DNA of 64,000 bases from Candidatus Thalassolituus haligoni (lineage in GTDB: Bacteria; Pseudomonadota; Gammaproteobacteria; Pseudomonadales; Oceanobacteraceae). Positions 19,265 through 26,534 of the stretch are shown here, piece by piece; the stretch's first letter is position 1; each line of letters opens with the position of its first letter. The position numbers were made by a program, and so were the translations under genes. Location of the stretch: assembly GCF_041222825.1 (NCBI RefSeq), contig NZ_CP139482.1, positions 3,725,501 to 3,789,500 on the forward strand, read 5' to 3'. The notes below the pieces were generated by a model that was given only the letters and a program-made list of their open reading frames with translations, had not been told where the DNA came from and did not search any database.

Positions 19265-19571
19265 GCAACAGATAACCCCGGTAGATTTTCCTGACCAATG
19301 GTGTTGAATACGTAGCCGTTTGATGGGTTGTCGCGATGTTGTCAGGCCTGGTTTTGTTCTCAAGCCATGGTGCAAGACGACCTGCCAATAACATTGGAGA
19401 TAACGGCGATAATGATGGCGATCACGATGACGTGGACAAACAGACTGCACCGCTGCAGACAAACCGGGAGTGATTCCCGGTGACACGGTTGAGTGAGGAG
19501 TAGCGAGTGGTTTGATGAATATATCGCGGTGTCGTCAGGCCAGGTTTTATTCCCAAATTCGGGGGCAAGGC
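19265..19571. repeat. Degenerate direct repeat of about 190-bp period
   Basis: The 700-bp gap between iscA(nif) and the next gene upstream holds two related copies. The best part is 19318-19376 against 19509-19571, sharing GTTTGATG, TCGCG, GTCAGGCC, GGTTTT and GGCAAG/TGCAAG blocks; weaker similarity extends upstream of each. No convincing gene is seen in this gap. Confidence 0.5.
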
Positions 19572-19675
19572 GCACCGCGTTGACGATAGCGTGGGGAGAC
19601 AGGATTCGCCGCTGTAGGCAACCACAGCAGATTGTCCCGACGGGTGCCGTTGAAGCGGTCGACTTGTTTGTTGTC

Positions 19676-20080
19676 TCAGGGTACCGGAATCAGCCGCAAC
19701 TCCGTCTTGATCGCACCTGGCTGGCCCCAGCCAGTCACCGCTTCAATAAACCAGGCTGGTTTGTGTGGATGCACACACAGCACATCGTATTCGGCAAACA
19801 ACTGGCTACCAGGCCGTAACTGCATGGTTCCCTGATTCATGCCCAGCGGCGTTTTCCAATAACACTGCAACGATTCGGTCTGATCAAATGGATCGATACG
19901 AACCTCAGCGGCATCAAAGGCATCCAGAATGCCCGAACATTGTTCCTTCAAGCCAATCTTGGCCAGCTCCGCCAGCAATGCCTGCTGCATGGCGGCAATA
20001 CGGTCGGCCTCCTCGGCCAGCCGTTCCGCCACCACCCCGGTGATCGTCCCGGGGCTTTTCTTGCTTGCCATCAGGCTCAT
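19676..20080 (-). CDS. Nif-operon protein of unknown function
   Basis: This soluble protein has 134 residues. The N-terminal third is an amphipathic helix (RLAEEADRIAAMQQALLAELAKIG). The rest is a beta-rich domain (SLQCYWKTPLGMNQGTMQLRPG, then VLCVHPHKPAWFIEAVTGWG). No cysteine motif is present. The ATG at 20080 has GAGG seven bases upstream and overlaps the stop of the ferredoxin gene (ATGA), which argues for a shared function. It is the last gene of the nifE operon as seen here. Confidence 0.75.
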   Translation of the reverse strand: MSLMASKKSPGTITGVVAERLAEEADRIAAMQQALLAELAKIGLKEQCSGILDAFDAAEVRIDPFDQTESLQCYWKTPLGMNQGTMQLRPGSQLFAEYDVLCVHPHKPAWFIEAVTGWGQPGAIKTELRLIPVP

Positions 20081-20403
20081 TGCCACACCTCGTCCGGAGC
20101 CACCTTGTCGAGCCAGGGTTCCCCGGCAACCAGATGCTGATCAATGATCTGATCAACATCTGCTGGCGTGATCTGCATATACAGCGTACCACCAGGGTAC
20201 ACCAGCACATTGGCTCCAGCCCGACATGGCCCCAGGCAACCGGTAGCCACCAGCGACACTTTATTGAACAGTCCCTTGGCGATCAGTCGTTCGGAAAAGG
20301 CCTGCATCATCGGGCCTGCGCCCTTTTCACCACAGCTGGATCGAGGGTGCCCCGCCGGGCGCTGCTGGCTGCAAACAAATACGTGGAATTCCGGTTTTGG
20401 CAT
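20077..20403 (-). CDS. Thioredoxin-fold [2Fe-2S] ferredoxin
   Basis: This 108-residue protein resembles Shethna-type/NuoE-like [2Fe-2S] ferredoxins. The four ligands are visible as C11 and C24 (VFVCSQQRP...SSCGEKG) and C56 and C60 (TGCLGPC). The family usually transfers single electrons. Here it sits between fdxB and a coupled unknown gene in the nif transcript, so a role in nitrogenase electron supply or cofactor assembly is likely. Confidence 0.9.
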   Translation of the reverse strand: MPKPEFHVFVCSQQRPAGHPRSSCGEKGAGPMMQAFSERLIAKGLFNKVSLVATGCLGPCRAGANVLVYPGGTLYMQITPADVDQIIDQHLVAGEPWLDKVAPDEVWQ

Positions 20404-20408
20404 GGTGG

Positions 20409-20711
20409 TTACCCCGCTAGCGGTTCATGTGTGTGACAATTTTTGGGACAAACACGAGCGCAGGAGACACAACCAATGCAGTCATCAGCATTGGCGATGG
20501 TCATCACCTTCATCTCGTCGTCATCATCGTAAAAGTCATCGTCGTCTTCAGCATCAACCACATCAGCGCGGTCAACGAGGTCGAAGACATCGCGCGGGCA
20601 TACCTTGTAGCAACGGCCACAGCCGATGCAGGTCATCGGGTTCAGTGCGGTAACAAATTCGGGCGTCCACTCTTCACCGCCCCGTGTGCGGCCAACGATG
20701 GTGTCAGTCAT
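20409..20711 (-). CDS. fdxB: Ferredoxin III, nif-specific (FdxB)
   Basis: This 100-residue 2[4Fe-4S] ferredoxin has C28-C31-C34-C38 and C78-C81-C84-C88. The two motifs are separated by a long acidic insert ([12 protein letters not shown]) that is typical of the nif-specific ferredoxin III family. It likely gives electrons to nitrogenase or to cofactor assembly. Confidence 0.95.
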   Translation of the reverse strand: MTDTIVGRTRGGEEWTPEFVTALNPMTCIGCGRCYKVCPRDVFDLVDRADVVDAEDDDDFYDDDDEMKVMTIANADDCIGCVSCARVCPKNCHTHEPLAG

Positions 20712-20727
20712 GGCCGATCTCCTCTGG

Positions 20728-20925
20728 TTAATGGCTAATCACGGTTGTTTGTTCTTTTTTCGACGCCCCTGAGGTACGCCTCTGCAAACATGTGCGACAA
20801 ACACATGCTTCAATCCTGCTACCGACAAGGTTCAGGCTCTCTGGCCCGTTAAACTCGCGGATGATTCTGGTTCTGGGTACGTCCGCAACACATTCGTGTT
20901 TATGCGGTTTCTGCAACCTCGTCAT
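20728..20925 (-). CDS. Possible small Cys-containing ORF (doubtful)
   Basis: An ORF of 65 codons fills the 190-bp gap between fdxB and the DUF683 gene and overlaps the latter by 26 bp. It has HEC, a later CVCRTC pair, a basic middle and an AGGCGG-like ribosome site. No family is recognised, and the composition (many Arg/Thr/Ser) is like a chance frame. Listed only because the gap is otherwise empty. Confidence 0.2.
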   Translation of the reverse strand: MTRLQKPHKHECVADVPRTRIIREFNGPESLNLVGSRIEACVCRTCLQRRTSGASKKEQTTVISH

Positions 20926-21112
20926 ACGCCGCCTGGGCTGCCTTCCAGGCTTCGCAGGCAGCAATTGCTTCCTGAGCCAGGGCGGGCAATGTCTCGTACT
21001 CAGTCCAGTAAGTATCTTCAACCACGTCATGGATTTTTGATGCAATTTCGGTGGCGATACGTTTTTGAGTACTGGCGGCTTTTTTCAGCGCCTTGATTTC
21101 TTCGGGAGTCAT
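20900..21112 (-). CDS. DUF683/CCE_0567-family nif protein
   Basis: This 70-residue helical protein (MTPEEIKALKKAASTQKR..., WTEYETLPALAQEAIAACEAW) matches the small nif-cluster family seen downstream of nifX and the DUF269 gene (orf6 of Azotobacter). The ATG at 21112 agrees with the family start; an upstream ATG at 21169 is not supported. Function is unknown. Confidence 0.88.
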   Translation of the reverse strand: MTPEEIKALKKAASTQKRIATEIASKIHDVVEDTYWTEYETLPALAQEAIAACEAWKAAQAAYDEVAETA

Positions 21113-21186
21113 GGATTGTCCTCCGTTAATAAAATGCTTAAATAAAGTGCTTATGTTAGGCCACGGCATGCCGTGGCCTTGATGGC

Positions 21187-21654
21187 TTACATTTCGGCAA
21201 CAACCCGGTGATCATTGATCAGGGCTACTGCCTTGCTGCTGACTTTTTCTATTTCTTCAATCATTTTTTCGAGCGAATCAAACCCGAAGCGGTGCACATC
21301 ACGCAGGACTTTATCCAGCACCACCAGTTTGCCAACGATAATCATGGCGCGGCCGAAACCCTCGTGCGTAATGTTGATGACTGGCACTGCCATCAGTCCG
21401 GATTCTTTTTCAATGGTGGTGGACAGGGCGTTGTAGTACGCCTTGATCCGCGCCACAGTGGTCTCATCCGGGTCGCCTACCACCGGAATTTCACGACGAC
21501 GAGCTTTGGTCAGGATCATCGGATCCAGCACCTTGTCGTCACTCCAGGTGTCGTAGGTGCCATAGCTGTCCATGGCGCGTAATTGCACCACAACCTGGCG
21601 AACCAGCGGGTTGGCAAGCTGGGCGTTGTCCGCATCAATGACGGTGTCGTTCAT
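21187..21654 (-). CDS. NifX-associated protein (DUF269)
   Basis: This 155-residue protein contains the DUF269 hallmarks: PLVRQVVVQLRAMDSYGTYD, VVGDPDETTVARIKAYYNAL, and NITHEGFGRAMIIVGKLVVLDKVLRDVHRFGF. It is orf5 of the Azotobacter nif cluster, in the conserved order nifE-nifN-nifX-DUF269. Its biochemical role is not established. Confidence 0.94.
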   Translation of the reverse strand: MNDTVIDADNAQLANPLVRQVVVQLRAMDSYGTYDTWSDDKVLDPMILTKARRREIPVVGDPDETTVARIKAYYNALSTTIEKESGLMAVPVINITHEGFGRAMIIVGKLVVLDKVLRDVHRFGFDSLEKMIEEIEKVSSKAVALINDHRVVAEM

Positions 21655-21690
21655 GGTATTTCTCCTGAGGATGTAGTGGTGGCGGGCGAA

Positions 21691-22167
21691 TTATTCGCTC
21701 CAGCCTTCCGATTCCATGGCGTCAAAACGAGTAGGATTAACGACGAGTTGACTGCGAATAGCCTTCGCTAACCAGGCCGATGGCCCTTCTCGCAGTTCCT
21801 GTTGCAAACTGGCAATCATCTCGCTGATCTCGGTGCCATCACTGACCTTGACCGGCTGGGTGCCCTGAGCGAGTAACTGTCGAACTGCCGAGGCACCGCA
21901 AGCTCGGCAATACACGGCAACACAACCGCTGAGCAGCTCAAGCTTCTCGGCCAGTTTGTCTTCGTTACCATCCTGCTTGAGGTCGCCAAATTCACTGACG
22001 GCGAGTAAATAGGCGTTATCAATATTGACGCCGTAAATAGAAAATGAATGAGCTGAGCCAAAGTGCTGATCAACTTCCACCTGATTTGACGTCGCAAAAG
22101 CGACTTTCAGCAAGGTGTTGTCGTCATCGTTGTCGTCCAACACTTCCAACTTGCGAGTAATACTCAT
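21691..22167 (-). CDS. nifX: NifX, FeMo-cofactor precursor carrier
   Basis: NifX binds NifB-co and VK-cluster between NifB and NifEN. The 158-residue protein has the conserved core KVAFATSNQVEVDQHFGSAHSFSIYGV and the CVAVYCRACGASAVRQLL segment. It is directly after nifN. Confidence 0.95.
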   Translation of the reverse strand: MSITRKLEVLDDNDDDNTLLKVAFATSNQVEVDQHFGSAHSFSIYGVNIDNAYLLAVSEFGDLKQDGNEDKLAEKLELLSGCVAVYCRACGASAVRQLLAQGTQPVKVSDGTEISEMIASLQQELREGPSAWLAKAIRSQLVVNPTRFDAMESEGWSE

Positions 22168-22195
22168 GAGTGTGTCCTCTCTACAAATTGCTGAC

Positions 22196-23632
22196 TCAGT
22201 GAGCCGAGGCGTCGCTGGGGCGGAATCCGGCTTTCACGCCATCTGTCTTCTGCGAATAACAGGAATGATAGGGCTCCAGTTCGTGGTGTTGGCTTAACAC
22301 AATATTGGCCAGATCAAACAGCGCCTGACTGGTACCGCGATAACCAAACCAGCAGCGCTGGAAACCACCAACCACGTCGTATTGGGGAAAACCGATACGG
22401 AACAGCGGAATACCCAGCCGCTCGGCACTTTCGACACCATGACTGTTGGTCAGCAGAATCTGCGCATCTTCTGCCGCAGCCACGGCTTCCAGGTCTTCGA
22501 GATCACCGATCTGTAACTGAACGCCTGACAGTGTCTTCAGTGCTGGCCCTTGCGTTGGCACCACCGCAGCCACCACTTCGGCTCCCATGCCCTGTAACAG
22601 CCGGGTAAAAGCGGCCAGCATATCCGGATCCGAAGCAATGGCGACGCGTGTCAGCCCGATCATAAAATGGGTATCCAGCATCGCGTCTTGCAGCTGTTTA
22701 CGCTGACGAATCCAGCGGTTGGGCACTGGCTGACCGCTTAACTGCGACAGGGTATGAAACCATTGGTCGACGGCATCCAGTCCCATCAAATGGCCAAAGC
22801 AATGTGTCGGTACCGTCGTGTGTTTTTCCAGCCACTGACCGCAATTGTGCAGGCTTTCACCCACAGCCAGCGTCGCCAGGCTTTCACCGGCAGTGGCGAT
22901 ATCAGCAACACTGACACCACCAGTGGTGACCGGACTGAAGGGTTCATCAGACAGATGTCCATCCAGAGAACCGGACAAATCAGGTATCAGCAGCGGCCGC
23001 AAGCCAAAGCTCTCGATACTTTCGGCAACAAACTCCAGGTCGGTCGGAGACAGATTGGCACCACAAAGTACATTTACCTGTTTGTGACGCAGACCGGCAC
23101 GGGGGTTGTCTGCTTCGGCCGCAGGCACCAGGGTTTGCAGCAAGCCTTTTACCGCGATAGCAAAACCGCTTTCAAAAGAACCACTGAAATCTGGCGTATT
23201 CACTGCCATCACCGCAGTGCTGACAAACTGCGGATACTGACGTCGAAACTCGCCCACCGCACGTTTGATATCGGCTCCCTGGGTTTCTGCCAGACCGGTG
23301 GTCACCAGACCAATTAACGCCGGTGCACTTTTTTCACAGATCACTTTCAGCGCTTCAACAATATTGCCATCCGCCCCCATCACCGAGCTGACTTGATCCA
23401 TCGCGGTGGTTTGCAACGGCACCGGCTCGCGAAAATGACGCACAAAAAATACTTTGGCGAAGGCGGTGCAGCCTTGCGAGCCATGCATCAAAGGCACTGC
23501 TCGGGCGACCCCCAATACGGCCAGCGCTCCGCCTATGGTCTGACTGGTTTTTAACGGGCTGACCGACAACGCTTTTTTGCGCTTCTTGATCACTTCGGTC
23601 TTGCCCGGTTCCATATTGACAACGTTATTCAT
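22196..23632 (-). CDS. nifN: NifN, FeMo-cofactor scaffold subunit
   Basis: NifN forms the NifEN scaffold on which the FeMo-cofactor precursor matures. The ATG at 23632 gives 478 residues and lies 11 bp from the nifE stop; an upstream in-frame start inside nifE is not needed. The N-terminal [31 protein letters not shown] holds the P-cluster-like cysteine, with [18 protein letters not shown] after it. Confidence 0.96.
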   Translation of the reverse strand: MNNVVNMEPGKTEVIKKRKKALSVSPLKTSQTIGGALAVLGVARAVPLMHGSQGCTAFAKVFFVRHFREPVPLQTTAMDQVSSVMGADGNIVEALKVICEKSAPALIGLVTTGLAETQGADIKRAVGEFRRQYPQFVSTAVMAVNTPDFSGSFESGFAIAVKGLLQTLVPAAEADNPRAGLRHKQVNVLCGANLSPTDLEFVAESIESFGLRPLLIPDLSGSLDGHLSDEPFSPVTTGGVSVADIATAGESLATLAVGESLHNCGQWLEKHTTVPTHCFGHLMGLDAVDQWFHTLSQLSGQPVPNRWIRQRKQLQDAMLDTHFMIGLTRVAIASDPDMLAAFTRLLQGMGAEVVAAVVPTQGPALKTLSGVQLQIGDLEDLEAVAAAEDAQILLTNSHGVESAERLGIPLFRIGFPQYDVVGGFQRCWFGYRGTSQALFDLANIVLSQHHELEPYHSCYSQKTDGVKAGFRPSDASAH

Positions 23633-23642
23633 ATTCTGCCCC

Positions 23643-25055
23643 TTATCCCTGTGCTGACAACAGATCGCCCTGGCGGGCGGGGGTTTCCCAAGGTGCCGAG
23701 CGACGTACGGCTTCCCATACCGGGCTTTCAATGGTCAGTGACAACTGCCGTACCAGCTCCAGCATGCCGTCGTAACCGGCATAACCAAATTCACGCTCCT
23801 GGTTAATATCCAGAAATGGAATACGGGCTTTCAGGGCGGTATACATATTGCGACCACCGGCAATGAGGATATCGGCTTGATAATCCTTGACGGTTTGCAG
23901 CAGGGCTTTGGGGCTGCCTTCATCCAGCATCTTGACGTCATCACCCATCAGTTCACGAATACGGGCCTTGTCTTCTTCAGTCGACTTTTTGGTGCCGGTG
24001 GCAACCACTTTCATACCAAGATCCTGCAGCGCAGAAATCACCGACCAGGACTTTACTCCGCCGGTATAAAGAAGTACTCGCTTACCGGCCAACCGCTTAC
24101 GCCATGGTTCCAGCTCTTCACGAATACGTTTCTCTTCCCGTTCGATCAGGGCTTCGGTGCGCTGGGTCAGGTCGTCATCACCAATAAAACGGGCAAAATC
24201 CCGCAACGCTTGCGAGGTATCGGTAATGCCGTAAAAGCTGCCTTCAAACCAGGGCGTGCCAAAACGATCCTGCAGCTTGCGCGCGACGTTCAGCATCGCC
24301 TTGGAACACACCATCATGTTCACTTCAGCATGATGCATGGTTTGCACTTCGTGGAACCGGGCATCACCTGACAGTGTGCAAAGCACCCGGATACCCAGTT
24401 CATCCAGCAGAGGTAATACGTACCAGAATTCGCCAGCAATGTTGTATTCGCCAACCAGGTTCACGTCATGCACCTTGATGCCAGGGCGTTGTACCGACTC
24501 AGGTAACGGCTCGGGGTCACGATGCCCGACCACGTACTTGACCATGGCTTCACCCGCGATGCGGTTGCCAAGATTTTTGGTGCCGTAAAAACCAGCGGCA
24601 TCGACCGGCACGACCGGCACTCCCCAGCGCGCTTCAGCGGCTTTGCAAATAGCATCAACATCATCACCCACCAGTGCCGGAACACAGGTGTTGTAAACAA
24701 AGACCGCTGGCGGGTTGTAGTCTTCTACCGCTTGTTTGATGGAATGAAACAGGCGCTTCTCGCCACGTCCCATCACCACATCCTGTTCTGTCAGGTCAGT
24801 GGTCATGCCAATGCGATACAAGGTCGGGCCACTGGAACGGGTACCCCGGTTATCCCAGGAGCTGCCCGCACACGCGATCGGGCCATGCACGATATGGGCA
24901 ACATCAGCGATAGGCAGCAAGGCAATCTGGGCACCATCAAACGCACAGCCGCCGTCGGTGGCACCAGGCGTCGGCTTGGCACAACCGGACTTTTCCTTTT
25001 TGTTGTGCTCACAGGCTGGCTCGTCCATCAACTCGGCGATGTCTTTGGCTTTCAT
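23643..25055 (-). CDS. nifE: NifE, FeMo-cofactor scaffold subunit
   Basis: NifE pairs with NifN and resembles NifD. The 470-residue protein has cluster cysteines C37 (DGGCAFD), C62 ([13 protein letters not shown]) and C124 ([12 protein letters not shown]), plus [11 protein letters not shown] in the C-terminal half. It is the first gene of the operon behind a sigma-54 promoter and a NifA site. Confidence 0.96.
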   Translation of the reverse strand: MKAKDIAELMDEPACEHNKKEKSGCAKPTPGATDGGCAFDGAQIALLPIADVAHIVHGPIACAGSSWDNRGTRSSGPTLYRIGMTTDLTEQDVVMGRGEKRLFHSIKQAVEDYNPPAVFVYNTCVPALVGDDVDAICKAAEARWGVPVVPVDAAGFYGTKNLGNRIAGEAMVKYVVGHRDPEPLPESVQRPGIKVHDVNLVGEYNIAGEFWYVLPLLDELGIRVLCTLSGDARFHEVQTMHHAEVNMMVCSKAMLNVARKLQDRFGTPWFEGSFYGITDTSQALRDFARFIGDDDLTQRTEALIEREEKRIREELEPWRKRLAGKRVLLYTGGVKSWSVISALQDLGMKVVATGTKKSTEEDKARIRELMGDDVKMLDEGSPKALLQTVKDYQADILIAGGRNMYTALKARIPFLDINQEREFGYAGYDGMLELVRQLSLTIESPVWEAVRRSAPWETPARQGDLLSAQG

Positions 25056-25106
25056 GCTCTGCCCTCTCTGCGAAATTCGGTGTCTGAAAAACTCTGAAAG
25101 ACAAGG

Positions 25107-25122
25107 TGCAAACCAGGGGCCA
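25107..25122 (-). promoter_or_regulatory. Sigma-54 promoter of the nifE operon
   Basis: TGGCCC-CTGGT-TTGCA on the minus strand keeps the invariant GG and GC with the right spacing (one mismatch to TGGCAC-N5-TTGCA), 52 bp upstream of the nifE ATG. Confidence 0.85.
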
Positions 25123-25166
25123 GCATGTAACCAATTGATTTAATTAAATTTTCAACCAAAAAACCG

Positions 25167-25182
25167 TGTAGTAAACACGACA
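25167..25182 (-). promoter_or_regulatory. NifA upstream activator site of the nifE operon
   Basis: TGT-AGTAAACACG-ACA is an exact TGT-N10-ACA match about 45 bp upstream of the -24 element, closer than in the other two nif promoters. The rest of the gap to 25400 holds no gene. Confidence 0.7.
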
Positions 25183-25403
25183 AGACAAAACGATTGGAGG
25201 GGATATGACAATGGCGGGATTGTGACCAGAGACGCTGCCGGGAGCAGGAGCACGCACGTTGTGAGCATACTCCGGCAACAATCGACACAAGCAGGAAACG
25301 CTGGAGAAAAAGAGAGTTATAGCGATGATTGACTGGCTTCAACCGCCCGAGCCGGGCAGATTACGATCCGTAGTTGAAGTGCCATTGGGATATTACGCAG
25401 TGC

Positions 25404-25442
25404 AATAAAAAAAGCGGTAGCGAATATGTTCGCTACCGCCTT
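25404..25442 (-). terminator. Terminator of the MvaT-like gene
   Basis: On the minus strand GGCGGTAGCGAA-catat-TTCGCTACCGC is followed by seven Ts, right after the stop codon. A clear intrinsic terminator that insulates the nifE promoter. Confidence 0.9.
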
Positions 25443-25445
25443 ATA

Positions 25446-25934
25446 TCAGGATTCTTTCCAGGTTTTTACGGTATCCATACCGAATTCGGCAATCCACTGA
25501 TCCAGCTGACGAGGATTACGTTTGATTTTGTCAACGCTCTCGTTCGTGTTCGGATTACGATAAGTACCGACTTCCAGCTTGGGTTTTGGCTGCACGATTT
25601 TCTTTTCACGCTTGCCACTACGCACTCCTGCCCGCTCAAAATGCTTGCGCAAGCTATTGTAGATAGGTAATGGCGATTCTTGCCGGGACATTTCCAGAAC
25701 CCAATTCTCGATTTGCTCGGAACGGGATACATATAGTTCAGACTCAGACAAATTATTCTGTTCGCACAGGCGTTTGATCTCTACGTCAAACTCTTCCAGT
25801 CCCTTGAGCTTTTTCTCATGTTCCTTTTTCATCTGTTCGAGCTCAACAATTTTTTGTTGATGCTGCTGAATCCGCTTATCGATATCGTTATCCAGAATGC
25901 TCACTTTCACCTCTGCGACAGTATGTAAACACAT
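25446..25934 (-). CDS. MvaT/H-NS-type nucleoid protein
   Basis: This 162-residue protein has a long N-terminal coiled coil for oligomerisation (residues about 15-65, KRIQQHQQKIVELEQMKKEHEKKLKGLEE). Its C-terminal DNA-binding domain resembles MvaT: YRNPNTNESVDKIKRNPRQLDQWIAEFGMDTVKTW. The ATG at 25934 has GAGG five bases upstream. The protein is longer than MvaT (about 125) because of a middle linker. Such proteins silence AT-rich acquired DNA. It lies just upstream of the nifE promoter, and the window also holds an AT-rich integron array; a link is speculative. Confidence 0.75.
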   Translation of the reverse strand: MCLHTVAEVKVSILDNDIDKRIQQHQQKIVELEQMKKEHEKKLKGLEEFDVEIKRLCEQNNLSESELYVSRSEQIENWVLEMSRQESPLPIYNSLRKHFERAGVRSGKREKKIVQPKPKLEVGTYRNPNTNESVDKIKRNPRQLDQWIAEFGMDTVKTWKES

Positions 25935-26244
25935 AGAAACCTCGACCAGCATGATCCGGAAACTAAAAATCCGGTGCAACACACGGTACATTCTATGTAT
26001 TCGGGTTAATGTTAACGCAAGTATAGACCTGCTTTTAGAAGAACACTACACAGAATACCCGGCAAGAGATTCTATTTAATCCGAATAAGTACAATATTTA
26101 TTTATTAGCGGATCCCGAGAAAAATACCAAATGATTTTATCGACAGTCAGAAAGTTCCGCTAAAACTCCCTCACAATTCAGTAGATGTGATCTGCGGCAC
26201 ATCCGCAAACAAGGCAAACAAGGCAAACAGCACTTGCCCATCCA

Positions 26245-26263
26245 AATGATAAACATTATCATT
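26245..26263 (+). promoter_or_regulatory. Fur box of feoAB
   Basis: AATGATAAACATTATCATT is a near-perfect palindrome matching the 19-bp Fur consensus, 35 bp upstream of the feoA start. Iron-dependent repression by Fur is inferred. The remainder of 25935-26244 shows no gene. Confidence 0.85.
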
Positions 26264-26297
26264 TTTTCCCTTGAGCTTCGTTCGGACTGAAAATTCT

Positions 26298-26534
26298 ATG
26301 ACCATGACACTGGATCAGGCACGTATTGGTGAGCATGTACGGGTAACCGGATTTGCCGCTACGGAAGCCCAGTTCCGCCGCAAGCTCCTGGCACTGGGCG
26401 TTGTACCGGGTGCAGAAATTGAAATCCGTCGCGTCGCCCCCCTTGGCGATCCTATTCAGATCCAGCTACGTGGAACCTCGGTGAGCCTGCGCAAACAGGA
26501 AGCCACCATCCTGCTGGTGGAGAGTATTACGTGA
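26298..26534 (+). CDS. feoA: Ferrous iron transport protein FeoA
   Basis: FeoA is the small SH3-like partner of FeoB. About 78 residues: RVTGFAATEAQFRRKLLALGVVPGAEIEIRRVAPLGDPIQIQLRGTS-type core is clear. ATG 26298 is used; a second ATG two codons later is equally possible and a TTG at 26271 is unlikely. It overlaps feoB by 4 bp. Confidence 0.93.
   Translation: MTMTLDQARIGEHVRVTGFAATEAQFRRKLLALGVVPGAEIEIRRVAPLGDPIQIQLRGTSVSLRKQEATILLVESIT

Noticed and set aside
20761..20800. Sigma-54 promoter before fdxB
   Set aside because: A TTTGCA-like -12 is present, but the -24 GG is missing or one base off in spacing.
20926..21045. Upstream extension of the small ORF in the DUF683 gene
   Set aside because: Overlaps the conserved DUF683 frame; only the shorter form is mentioned, with low confidence.
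26210..26240. Sigma-54 promoter before feoA
   Set aside because: GG and GC are two bases too far apart.
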